A stretch of 16,341 bases of DNA from JABICX01 sp964528765. GTDB taxonomy: Archaea; Nanobdellota; Nanobdellia; UBA10117; JABICX01. This document shows, in pieces, positions 1 through 5,569 of this stretch. The position numbers were made by a program, and so were the translations under genes. The stretch's first letter is position 1, and the number at the start of each line of letters is the position of its first letter. The notes under the pieces were generated by a model, which was not told the DNA's origin, searched no databases, and was given only the letters and a program-made list of their open reading frames with translations. Location of the stretch: assembly GCA_964528765.1 (NCBI GenBank), contig CAZGVA010000021.1:1-16341 (forward strand), read 5' to 3'.

Positions 1-435
1 TGTAAGATTAACTTTTGCTTTAGTTTTTTCCTGAATAAATGCACCAACTTCTTGTTCAATTTCACGTGAGCTCATAGGTAAACTCGTGTTTACTGTGTTG
101 GCGCGAATACCAAACGTGCTTTTAGAATCCATACCTAATTCCTCAGCCAAATCAAAAACTGCTGACTTAATCGCATTTATTTCTGAACCAACTTGTACTG
201 CTTCACATAAGTTTGCTATACCAAAAATATCTTTTAATTTATTTAGAACTTCTTTAGTTTCAGGTGTATAGATTAAATAACGACCATTGCCACGAATTAC
301 TTGATCAAATTCAATTTCATTGCGTTTTAAGCATTCTTTAGCATTAAATAAAAGCGTTTTTTCAAATTGCTTTCGCACACCTTTACTTTTTAATATTAAC
401 TCGCCAGGTTTAATGATTACAACTTCTGGTTCCAT
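1..435 (-). CDS. thiI: tRNA 4-thiouridine sulfurtransferase ThiI, 5' part (cut by window edge)
   Basis: Reading the complement from the ATG at 433-435 gives 145 codons with no stop before the left edge. The N-terminus (MEPEVVIIKPGELILKSKGV) fits the ferredoxin-like start of ThiI, and the stretch around residues 108-145 (STFGIRANTVNTSLPMSSRE, then EIEQEVGAFIQEK) fits the THUMP domain, which binds tRNA. ThiI transfers sulfur to U8 of tRNA and can supply sulfur for thiamine synthesis; both tRNAs here carry T8. The catalytic PP-loop domain would lie beyond the edge, so full length and any rhodanese domain cannot be judged. A TTTAAA box 24 nt upstream of the ATG, with no Shine-Dalgarno sequence, suggests a leaderless mRNA. 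Family call is by motif recall. Confidence 0.88.
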   Translation of the reverse strand, partial: MEPEVVIIKPGELILKSKGVRKQFEKTLLFNAKECLKRNEIEFDQVIRGNGRYLIYTPETKEVLNKLKDIFGIANLCEAVQVGSEINAIKSAVFDLAEELGMDSKSTFGIRANTVNTSLPMSSREIEQEVGAFIQEKTKAKVNLT

Positions 436-455
436 ATTATATGCAATAAGTATAC

Positions 456-461
456 TTTAAA
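456..461 (-). promoter_or_regulatory. TATA box for thiI
   Basis: TTTAAA is centred about 24 nt upstream of the thiI ATG. That spacing places the transcription start at or next to the start codon. There is no Shine-Dalgarno sequence between the two. Confidence 0.55.
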
Positions 462-471
462 AATTAATTGA

Positions 472-493
472 AAAAAGCAGAAAACTGCTTTTT
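472..493 (-). terminator. Hairpin terminator after the small membrane-protein pair
   Basis: AAAAAGCAG (472-480) and CTGCTTTTT (485-493) form a perfect 9-bp stem with an AAAA loop. On the minus strand the hairpin ends in a T run. It starts on the stop codon of the 43-residue gene and lies just upstream of the thiI promoter, separating the two units. Confidence 0.65.
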
Positions 494-623
494 AACACAC
501 CCAAAATAGCTTTGGACATTTAACATATATCGCAATTAAAAAACCAAATACGAATCCGATTAACACACCGGTAATTAATTCTTTCATTCCATACTCAACT
601 TCTTCTCTAGACATTTTAGCCAT
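492..623 (-). CDS. Small membrane protein, 43 aa, hypothetical
   Basis: The complement from the ATG at 621-623 gives 43 codons and a TAA at 492-494. A strong GGAGG (629-633) sits 5 nt upstream of the ATG, which settles the start and supports a real gene despite its size. The product has a charged N-terminus (residues 1-15), one hydrophobic helix (about 16-33, LITGVLIGFVFGFLIAIYV) and a short tail with two cysteines (C36, C43) ending FWVC. The Shine-Dalgarno sequence nearly touches the stop codon of the 79-residue gene, so the two are co-transcribed and probably translationally coupled. A terminator hairpin starts on the stop codon. Function is unknown; a single-pass membrane protein is all the sequence supports. 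Confidence 0.72.
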   Translation of the reverse strand: MAKMSREEVEYGMKELITGVLIGFVFGFLIAIYVKCPKLFWVC

Positions 624-636
624 TTTTTCCTCCTAT

Positions 637-876
637 TTATCGGTTTTTACCTGGAAGTGCTTCCTTGATTTCTATTGAACCTAATGTTAGAATTAGTGCA
701 CCGATTCCATAGAAAAGCGGGAAGAGTAATAATTCCTTTCCATTTAGTAGCGTAATGTTAACTAACATTCTGTTTGCTGCGAGTAATGTTGCATAAAATG
801 AGAATCCTAACCAGCTGGCTCCGATAAATACCAACAAAAGACCGATATGTTCATGTTTTTTTAGATTATAACGCAT
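637..876 (-). CDS. Small two-helix membrane protein, 79 aa, hypothetical
   Basis: The product has 79 residues with two hydrophobic segments (about residues 11-33 and 48-68), a basic N-terminus (MRYNLKKHEH) and a charged C-terminus ending PGKNR. AGAGGTG (complement of 882-888) lies 5 nt upstream of the ATG, and a TATATAAA box lies about 38 nt upstream, so this gene has a short leader with a Shine-Dalgarno sequence, unlike many neighbours. It is the first gene of a two-gene unit with the 43-residue membrane protein, whose ribosome-binding site begins right after this stop codon. I do not recognise the family. The shared operon suggests the two proteins meet in the membrane, but no function can be read from the sequence. 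Confidence 0.75.
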   Translation of the reverse strand: MRYNLKKHEHIGLLLVFIGASWLGFSFYATLLAANRMLVNITLLNGKELLLFPLFYGIGALILTLGSIEIKEALPGKNR

Positions 877-910
877 AATTACACCTCTTAAACATTAATG
901 TATATGCTCG

Positions 911-918
911 TTTATATA
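911..918 (-). promoter_or_regulatory. TATA box for the two small membrane-protein genes
   Basis: The complement reads TATATAAA about 38 nt upstream of the ATG of the 79-residue gene. A start about 24-26 nt downstream would leave a leader of roughly 12-15 nt carrying the Shine-Dalgarno sequence AGAGGTG. Confidence 0.5.
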
Positions 919-1025
919 CTTAATTAACTTTAAAGAAGTGGTTACATTAATCTGTATATTAAATAACGGTTAATTATTCGAGTTAAACTTTTTAAAAAAT
1001 CATTGATTACTTCAGATAAAAAAAG

Positions 1026-1033
1026 CTTTTAAA
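1026..1033 (+). promoter_or_regulatory. TATA box for tRNA-Pro
   Basis: CTTTTAAA lies about 30 nt upstream of the mature tRNA-Pro 5' end and follows an A-rich stretch that could serve as BRE. The expected start near 1055 leaves a short 5' leader for RNase P. The rest of 877-1061 holds only this box, the divergent box at 911-918 and AT-rich sequence. Confidence 0.5.
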
Positions 1034-1061
1034 TCAATATAACGGAGTTTTGATAACGCAC

Positions 1062-1197
1062 GGGGCCATAGTGTAGTTTGGTCCATCACTCGAGGTTTGG
1101 GAGAGCTTTTCTCTTTGAAAAGAGAAAACTTCGGAAAAGAGAAACTACTTTTCCATCAAAACACCTCGCAACTCAGATTCGAATTCTGGTGGCCCCG
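1062..1197 (+). tRNA. tRNA-Pro(UGG) with a 61-nt intron
   Basis: The acceptor stem is GGGGCCA (1062-1068) with TGGCCCC (1190-1196), and the discriminator is G1197. The D arm carries GTG/CAC pairing around a GG-containing loop. The anticodon stem is CGAGG (1091-1095) with CCTCG (1164-1168). The T arm is TCAGA, TTCGAAT, TCTGG (1173-1189). The loop reads TTTGGG before the intron and A after it, giving anticodon TGG (1098-1100) followed by G37, as usual for proline tRNAs. No CCA is encoded, normal for archaea. The gene precedes tRNA-Gly and the two may share a transcript. Confidence 0.93.
1102..1162 (+). other. tRNA-Pro intron, position 37/38, bulge-helix-bulge
   Basis: The intron lies between G37 (1101) and A38 (1163). 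Loop bases 32-35 (TTTG, 1096-1099) pair with CAAA (1157-1160), leaving 3-nt bulges GG|A and AC|A at the two splice sites, as the archaeal splicing endonuclease requires. Inside are two hairpins: a perfect 9-bp stem (1107-1115 with 1120-1128) and a 7-bp stem (1133-1139 with 1148-1154). I see no ORF or guide-RNA box in it. Confidence 0.88.
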
Positions 1198-1202
1198 CTA
1201 AG

Positions 1203-1223
1203 CTTTTTCGTAGAAAGAAAAAG
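1203..1223 (+). terminator. Hairpin between the two tRNA genes
   Basis: CTTTTTC (1203-1209) and GAAAAAG (1217-1223) make a 7-bp stem with a 7-nt loop, just 3' of tRNA-Pro. It is followed by an A run rather than a T run, so it may be a processing or weak termination signal. A second hairpin, GTATTGC/GCAATAC with a TTT loop, lies at 1247-1263. Confidence 0.3.
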
Positions 1224-1238
1224 TTCGAAAAAAAAAGG

Positions 1239-1245
1239 TATATAT
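1239..1245 (+). promoter_or_regulatory. Possible TATA box for tRNA-Gly
   Basis: TATATAT lies about 50 nt upstream of the tRNA-Gly 5' end. If used, it would give a precursor with about 25 nt of leader. Co-transcription with tRNA-Pro is the alternative. Confidence 0.3.
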
Positions 1246-1291
1246 TGTATTGCTTTGCAATACGATCAAATTACCAGCTTTTTTGAAAACT

Positions 1292-1392
1292 GCGGGAGTA
1301 GTGTAGTCTGGTCCATCACTTGGCGTTGCCAACCAGCTCTTTTGAGTTGAAGCAGAAACGCTGCGACTTGGGTTCGAATCCCAGCTCCCGCA
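1292..1392 (+). tRNA. tRNA-Gly(GCC) with a 26-nt intron
   Basis: The acceptor stem is GCGGGAG (1292-1298) with CTCCCGC (1385-1391), and the discriminator is A1392. The D arm is almost the same as in the tRNA-Pro upstream. The anticodon stem is TGGCG (1321-1325) with CGCTG (1359-1363). The T arm is TTGGG, TTCGAAT, CCCAG (1368-1384). The anticodon GCC is at 1328-1330, in the loop TTGCCA + A once the intron is removed. No CCA is encoded. The 3' end (1382-1393) recurs exactly at 5558-5569, which suggests this tRNA has served as an integration site. Confidence 0.94.
1332..1357 (+). other. tRNA-Gly intron, position 37/38, bulge-helix-bulge
   Basis: The intron lies between A37 (1331) and A38 (1358). 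Loop bases 32-35 (TTGC) pair with GCAG (1352-1355), giving bulges CA|A and AA|A at the splice sites. The inner stem (1334-1339 with 1344-1349, TTTT loop) is separated from the 5' bulge by one unpaired base, so the motif is slightly relaxed on the inner side. Confidence 0.87.
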
Positions 1393-1393
1393 T
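1382..1393 (+). repeat. Left copy of 12-bp direct repeat (tRNA-Gly 3' end; candidate att site)
   Basis: CAGCTCCCGCAT spans the end of the T stem, the 3' acceptor strand, the discriminator and one base beyond tRNA-Gly. It recurs in the same orientation at 5558-5569. The match stops at both ends: C against G before it, A against T after it. Confidence 0.6.
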
Positions 1394-1415
1394 ACGATTT
1401 TTAAGATTCGTTTTA

Positions 1416-1586
1416 TTACAAATAAACTATATAAATCAGTTTTGTAGCAAAGATTATCAATGCTAGTAAAAAATACCACAGATATATAGATTTCACAAAA
1501 GTTATTGCGTTAGGCCAACTGAGTATTAAAAATAACATAAAAATAACAGCAGCTAATTTATTTAAAACAACATCCCAAGAATCCAT
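1416..1586 (-). CDS. Small membrane protein, 56 aa, downstream of the surface protein
   Basis: The complement from the ATG at 1584-1586 gives 56 codons ending ...IYIVYL and a TAA at 1416-1418. There are two hydrophobic stretches (about residues 9-23 and 34-54) and almost no charge between them, so a two-helix membrane protein is likely. It lies 29 nt downstream of the surface-protein gene and ends 23 nt from the tRNA-Gly 3' end. The only Shine-Dalgarno sequence (GGAGGT, complement of 1608-1613) is 21 nt from the ATG, too far for ordinary use. The gap and first codons form a strong hairpin with the ATG in its loop (see 1564-1607). No other in-frame start is available. Either the hairpin brings the two sites together, or the ORF is fortuitous and the hairpin is a terminator. 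Confidence 0.5.
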   Translation of the reverse strand: MDSWDVVLNKLAAVIFMLFLILSWPNAITFVKSIYLWYFLLALIIFATKLIYIVYL

Positions 1587-1607
1587 TTTCTTGGTCCCAG
1601 TTGTTTT
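1564..1607 (-). promoter_or_regulatory. Hairpin presenting the start codon, or terminator/attenuator
   Basis: On the transcribed (minus) strand AAAACAAC pairs with GTTGTTTT (8 bp, 1600-1607 with 1564-1571), and CCAAGAA pairs with TTCTTGG (7 bp, 1588-1594 with 1575-1581), across a small asymmetric internal loop. The 6-nt apical loop AATGGA contains the ATG of the 56-residue gene. GGAGG lies one base outside the foot of the stem, and the 3' arm ends in TTTT. It could terminate the surface-protein mRNA, shorten the distance between ribosome-binding site and start codon, or gate translation. Confidence 0.5.
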
Positions 1608-1615
1608 ACCTCCTT

Positions 1616-4600
1616 TTATTTTTTAAATATCCCGTGTTGTAATTTATGTCGATATTTAGGAAGATGTTTCCGCTGTTTATGATGGTGACGTATTTGTTTT
1701 ATTTTATTACTCAAGTTAATCTTCTCAAAAATAGTTACTTTACGTTTGTATAATATACCAAGTATAATTAATAAAGTCAAAAATACAAACCATGTAAGCG
1801 TATCGTTACGTGTTTTTTCTAACTTTAAACTTTTATCAAAAGTAGGATATTTTTTAGAAATAATTATCGGTGATTCAGATTCATTTTTTAATATATGATT
1901 AATGTATATCATATCATCACTTGAACCTGAAGAATTTAGTTCACCTTCTTCATCAGTCGTTGTAGTGGTTCCCCTAATTGCTGAATGTCTTAAATTATCA
2001 ATTTTTATTACATTTCCTTCATCTGTGCACGTTATCCCGTTTAATGTTATGCCATCAGTATTACCTAAACAAGATGTAAAATCAGTTTCATTAGTACCAT
2101 CACAACCCGAACTAACTTCAGATATGCTTGCTATCTCATCATCCTTTACACAAAGAGAAGCAAAATTATTATCTTCAACATATAATGTCTTATTATATAT
2201 TTCTTGAACTTGCTCAGATAGATTAACTATTATTGAATTTTCAGCTTTGATTATTGTGATTTTACTCAAATCAATTTCAGAAGTACTAAAATTATGTGTA
2301 AAATTTAACAATTTAGTTGAAGCATTATAAAAAGCAACTTCATGTATATTATTATATGTTCCATTTGTACTGTTACTGCCTACAGTTATATTTAATTTAG
2401 AAATTCCAGTAACATTTACATTTGATTCGTTTCCTTCTAAAGTATCATTAACATCCGCTACACCATCATTATCCGTATCTGTATTTGCAGATACGAGTGT
2501 AACAACCCAACTTGCTGAAGTATTATGTATATTCATTTCATCAGTTTTATTAGCAAAAGCAAAGAAAGTATAATTTGCACTAACTGCTCCGGTTGCATTT
2601 ACCCAAAACGTAACAAGTTGGGAAATATCTTCAGATAAGTTTACAGTATATGGATTTGATGATTTGTTCGTCCAGAAAGGAGTCACGGACGAATTAGTGC
2701 TGATTAATCCACCTTTTGCTACAGCTTCGCCTTCGCCAGTAAAGAACGCATGGTCGAGATTAAATATCTCCGGCATTTCTTCAGGTTCATCTGAAGGAAG
2801 ACAATCTTCAGCCGTAACTGCACTTCCTAACCGTTCATAACTTGGACAGTAGTATCCTTCAAAATAGGTACATTGCCCAACACCGATAAGGTCTATTTCA
2901 TAAAGCTCAGATTCAAAAAAACCACAAGCATCAGAAGTAATTGTATACATCATCCCATCCATATCACAATATCCTCCAATTTCATCAGCGTACGTCCAAC
3001 TTTCACCCTCAAAATCAGACATAAGACTAGAATTATACATATCCGAACAAGTATCGGTACATCCACTTGCTCCCAGTGATGGGTCACAACCTGAAATCGG
3101 ATCTAAACTTACATTAACTGTTCCGCAGTCAAAACCAACTCTACAACTCACATTAAGCGTAACATTAAACCAATTATTTTGATTAACACTAACGTCGCTT
3201 GTCGGATAAATAATATCAATTGATAATGGTGATATAAGTGTTACTGTTCTTGTTTCCGAAGTAACATTTTCATATGATAGGATAGCAGTAGCATTAAAAG
3301 TATAATTACCTTCAGGCAAGTTCTCCGTAGTCCATGTAAAATCCCCTGAAGTTGAACTATTACTGCTAACAAGCGCACCAGAAGTTGTATTGTATATATA
3401 AATTATAATATTTTCTAAATTGTTTGAATCAGATGAAACAGCATTTATCGTTATATAATTAAGACTATATCGCGTATTATTTTCAAACGTTGAACTTGAA
3501 AAAGTTATATTTCTGTCGAAAAGCGCTCCGCTGTCTGTAATTGTCCAATTATATGTATCAATAAGTATTGCTTTAGCTGCTCCAGCAGTTGCGTTTCTAT
3601 AGTTAGAAGTACCTCCGTGAAAAATAGTATCATTTTGAACATTCAATTGAGACCAATTAATAAGTATATTTTCATAATTAATAACTGAAATTTGTTTTAA
3701 TTCAAACATATTATCCATACGAGTTACTTTAGAAACATTCCATCCACTAATATCTTGATCAAAATCATCCGCACTATAAAACATATAACGCATAGTAGTT
3801 ACATTAGAAACATCCCATCCACTAATATCTTGATTAAAGTTATCGGCACCCGAAAACATATAACGCATATCCTCTACTTTAGAAACATCCCAATCAGCAA
3901 TACTATTATTAAAATCACGAGCATTCGCAAACATATAATCCATATCAGTTACATTAGAAACATTCCATCCACTAATATTTTGGTTAAAATTATAAGCAGA
4001 AAAAAACACATGACCCATATCTGTTACTTTAGAAACATTCCATCCACTAATATCTTGGTTAAAAACAACTGAATTATAAAATATATAACTCATATCCGTT
4101 ACATTAGAAACATCCCAATCACTAATATTCCCATTAAAATCATAAGCATACGCGAACATATAACTCATATTACCTACATTAGAAACATCCCAATCATTTA
4201 ACTTTTGATTAAAATCTTGAGAACTCTGAAACATATAACGCATATCAGCTACATTAGAAACATTCCATCCACTAATATCTTGGTTAAAAACATAAGTATT
4301 ACGAAGCATACTCTCCATTCGAGTTACTTTAGAAACATTCCATCCACTAATATCTTGATTAAATTTCTGAGCACCATTAAACATACTATCCATACGAATT
4401 ACACTGGAAACATCCCAATTACTAATGTTCCCATTAAATATGCTAGCAACAGCAAACATAAAACTCATATCATCTACCTTGGAAACATCCCAATCACTTA
4501 AATTCTGATTAAACTTATCAGCATAGTATAACATAAAATTCATATCAGTTACATTAGAAACATCCCACCCACCAATATCTTGGTTAAATTCCCGAGCACC

Positions 4601-5296
4601 AGCAAACATGCGAATCATATGAGTTACGCTAGAAACATCCCAATCACTAATATCCCCATTAAATACATCGACTTCATAAAACATAAAATTCATATTAATT
4701 ACATTAGAAACATCCCATCCACTTAAATTTTGATTAAATTTATCAGCATTATCAAACATATAACTCATATGAGTTACACTAGAAACATCCCAATTACTAA
4801 TATCCCCATTAAAGTTATCAGCATCATAAAACATACCAACTAAATTTGTTCCAGTTATATTAAGAGCATCAGTTGCACTAACATTTAAGTTTGAACATCC
4901 CCGAAATTGATATCCTCCTTCATCACCTACTTGTAATGGTCCCCAGCTAAATATATCTAATATTTTTTCTTTATCTCCAGTATTTGCAAATTTCCAACCA
5001 GAAATAGTTCCATTAATACTAATATTATAAACACCTTCTAAGGTATAAGTATGATTGATCTCCGCTTGATTATATGTGGTTATATAATCAGTATTATTAT
5101 CACCCCAATTAACATCAAAAGCATAAGTTCCTTCAGAGTATAGTGGTAGTATTACTTGGCTGCTGTTTGATGATCCCGATGATGTTGCAGAAGTATTCCA
5201 CGTCGAATTGAAATACAATTCAGCATTAGTTAAAGACAGTGATTGTATTACAAAAAAGAAAGCAAAAGTTGAAAGCAATATCCATTTTTTATTCAT
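1616..5296 (-). CDS. BspA-like (DUF285 repeat) surface protein, 1226 aa
   Basis: Large secreted, membrane-anchored surface protein. In order: a signal peptide (about residues 1-25, basic start then hydrophobic core); a beta-rich stretch; fifteen tandem 25-residue DUF285 repeats (162-536, consensus FNQDISGWDVSNVTDMSYMF plus five variable residues); the usual closing segment of such arrays (about 541-588, with LIxWS and YNWTITDSG); Ig-like beta regions (about 590-717); a cysteine-rich island (718-832, 12 Cys); more beta regions; a calcium-binding-type DTDNDGVADVND (940-951); one transmembrane helix (about 1167-1183); and a very basic 43-residue cytosolic tail rich in His, Lys and Arg. NxS/T sequons are abundant, so heavy N-glycosylation is likely. 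Related bacterial repeats mediate adhesion; that role here is inference. GGAGG (5303-5307) sits 6 nt upstream of the ATG, which overlaps the stop of the RHH gene by ATGA. Confidence 0.9.
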   Translation of the reverse strand: MNKKWILLSTFAFFFVIQSLSLTNAELYFNSTWNTSATSSGSSNSSQVILPLYSEGTYAFDVNWGDNNTDYITTYNQAEINHTYTLEGVYNISINGTISGWKFANTGDKEKILDIFSWGPLQVGDEGGYQFRGCSNLNVSATDALNITGTNLVGMFYDADNFNGDISNWDVSSVTHMSYMFDNADKFNQNLSGWDVSNVINMNFMFYEVDVFNGDISDWDVSSVTHMIRMFAGAREFNQDIGGWDVSNVTDMNFMLYYADKFNQNLSDWDVSKVDDMSFMFAVASIFNGNISNWDVSSVIRMDSMFNGAQKFNQDISGWNVSKVTRMESMLRNTYVFNQDISGWNVSNVADMRYMFQSSQDFNQKLNDWDVSNVGNMSYMFAYAYDFNGNISDWDVSNVTDMSYIFYNSVVFNQDISGWNVSKVTDMGHVFFSAYNFNQNISGWNVSNVTDMDYMFANARDFNNSIADWDVSKVEDMRYMFSGADNFNQDISGWDVSNVTTMRYMFYSADDFDQDISGWNVSKVTRMDNMFELKQISVINYENILINWSQLNVQNDTIFHGGTSNYRNATAGAAKAILIDTYNWTITDSGALFDRNITFSSSTFENNTRYSLNYITINAVSSDSNNLENIIIYIYNTTSGALVSSNSSTSGDFTWTTENLPEGNYTFNATAILSYENVTSETRTVTLISPLSIDIIYPTSDVSVNQNNWFNVTLNVSCRVGFDCGTVNVSLDPISGCDPSLGASGCTDTCSDMYNSSLMSDFEGESWTYADEIGGYCDMDGMMYTITSDACGFFESELYEIDLIGVGQCTYFEGYYCPSYERLGSAVTAEDCLPSDEPEEMPEIFNLDHAFFTGEGEAVAKGGLISTNSSVTPFWTNKSSNPYTVNLSEDISQLVTFWVNATGAVSANYTFFAFANKTDEMNIHNTSASWVVTLVSANTDTDNDGVADVNDTLEGNESNVNVTGISKLNITVGSNSTNGTYNNIHEVAFYNASTKLLNFTHNFSTSEIDLSKITIIKAENSIIVNLSEQVQEIYNKTLYVEDNNFASLCVKDDEIASISEVSSGCDGTNETDFTSCLGNTDGITLNGITCTDEGNVIKIDNLRHSAIRGTTTTTDEEGELNSSGSSDDMIYINHILKNESESPIIISKKYPTFDKSLKLEKTRNDTLTWFVFLTLLIILGILYKRKVTIFEKINLSNKIKQIRHHHKQRKHLPKYRHKLQHGIFKK
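3689..4813 (-). repeat. Fifteen tandem 75-bp coding repeats (DUF285 array)
   Basis: Fifteen units of exactly 25 codons each encode residues 162-536 of the surface protein. Conserved bases cover the WDVSxV and MF cores, while about five codons per unit vary. Units fall into alternating types (FNQD/FNQN against FNGD/FNGN starts), which suggests expansion by blocks of more than one unit. The last unit begins FDQD and leads into the closing segment. Confidence 0.9.
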
Positions 5297-5430
5297 TTCT
5301 TTCCTCCGGAATATTTTTCCATTAATATATTTAGAATATCATCAAATGTATGTTTTCTAACAAAATCAAGATTTTCAAGTTTCTCTTTAGTAATTTTACT
5401 AATGCGAATAGTTGTAGATTCTGTAGACAT
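5293..5430 (-). CDS. Ribbon-helix-helix (CopG/VapB-like) small protein, 45 aa
   Basis: The complement from the ATG at 5428-5430 encodes 45 residues: STTIRISKITKEKLENL, then a helix ending KHTFDDILNILMEKY. This is the pattern of archaeal ribbon-helix-helix antitoxin-like proteins: a short beta strand (TTIRIS) for DNA contacts followed by two helices, with the T(F/Y)DD turn. Its TGA overlaps the ATG of the surface protein (ATGA), so the two are translationally coupled, and its last codons contain the surface protein's ribosome-binding site. An in-frame ATG at 5454 would add eight residues (MIESTKYI); neither start has a Shine-Dalgarno sequence, and the shorter form matches the family better. 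No toxin gene follows, so a repressor of its own operon is the simplest guess. Confidence 0.78.
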   Translation of the reverse strand: MSTESTTIRISKITKEKLENLDFVRKHTFDDILNILMEKYSGGKK

Positions 5431-5490
5431 TATATACTTTGTAGATTCAATCATACTTAAGTGTTTCTAAGTGGAGTAATCTAATACGGT

Positions 5491-5499
5491 TTTTATATG
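5491..5499 (-). promoter_or_regulatory. TATA box for the RHH/surface-protein operon
   Basis: The complement reads CATATAAAA. A start about 25 nt downstream would fall near 5470, giving a 16-nt leader to the ATG at 5454 or a 40-nt leader to the ATG at 5430. An RHH operator would be expected near here; I could not pick out a convincing inverted repeat. Confidence 0.45.
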
Positions 5500-5516
5500 T
5501 TTATTATTCATTTATT

Positions 5517-5557
5517 TGGCGTAGAAAATCACGGCTTCACCTGAAGAGGTAGATGCG
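5517..5557. other. Short GC-rich stretch of unknown origin next to the right repeat
   Basis: About 50 bases (5519-5569, including the repeat) are about 55% G+C by hand count, in an otherwise strongly AT-rich region. They contain ATGCG (5553-5557) pairing with CGCAT (5565-5569) across the repeat, and ACCT/AGGT with a GAAG loop. No ORF of useful length and no complete tRNA fold is present. The stretch lies immediately 3' of the cyaB-like gene and may be the inner arm of an attachment site, a decayed tRNA, or a 3' UTR structure. Confidence 0.45.
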
Positions 5558-5569
5558 CAGCTCCCGCAT
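5558..5569 (+). repeat. Right copy of 12-bp direct repeat (candidate att site)
   Basis: CAGCTCCCGCAT is identical and co-oriented to the tRNA-Gly 3' end at 1382-1393. Its last base is the first base of the complement of the cyaB-like stop codon (TTA, 5569-5571). With the intervening DNA removed, tRNA-Gly would end immediately next to the cyaB-like gene, in convergent orientation. Confidence 0.6.

Noticed and set aside
1002..1038. Inverted repeat ATTGATT ... AATCAAT around the tRNA-Pro TATA box
   Set aside because: Seven bases of nearly pure A/T in an AT-rich spacer; expected by chance and not supported by any regulator.
1078..1350. A 90-codon plus-strand ORF and a 93-codon minus-strand ORF over the tRNA genes
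   Set aside because: Both run through two well-folded tRNA genes and have no promoter or ribosome-binding site.
3755..4501. Plus-strand ORFs of about 100 codons opposite the repeat array
   Set aside because: They are antisense shadows of the repeat codons, with Ile/Thr/His-rich repetitive translations and no start signals.
3689..4813. Regular 75-bp repeats that could be mistaken for a CRISPR array
   Set aside because: The repeats keep one open frame, encode DUF285 units and differ throughout; there is no short identical repeat with unique spacers and no cas gene nearby.
5293..5454. A toxin-antitoxin pair built on the RHH gene
   Set aside because: The only coupled gene is the surface protein; no PIN, RelE or other toxin-like ORF is next to it.
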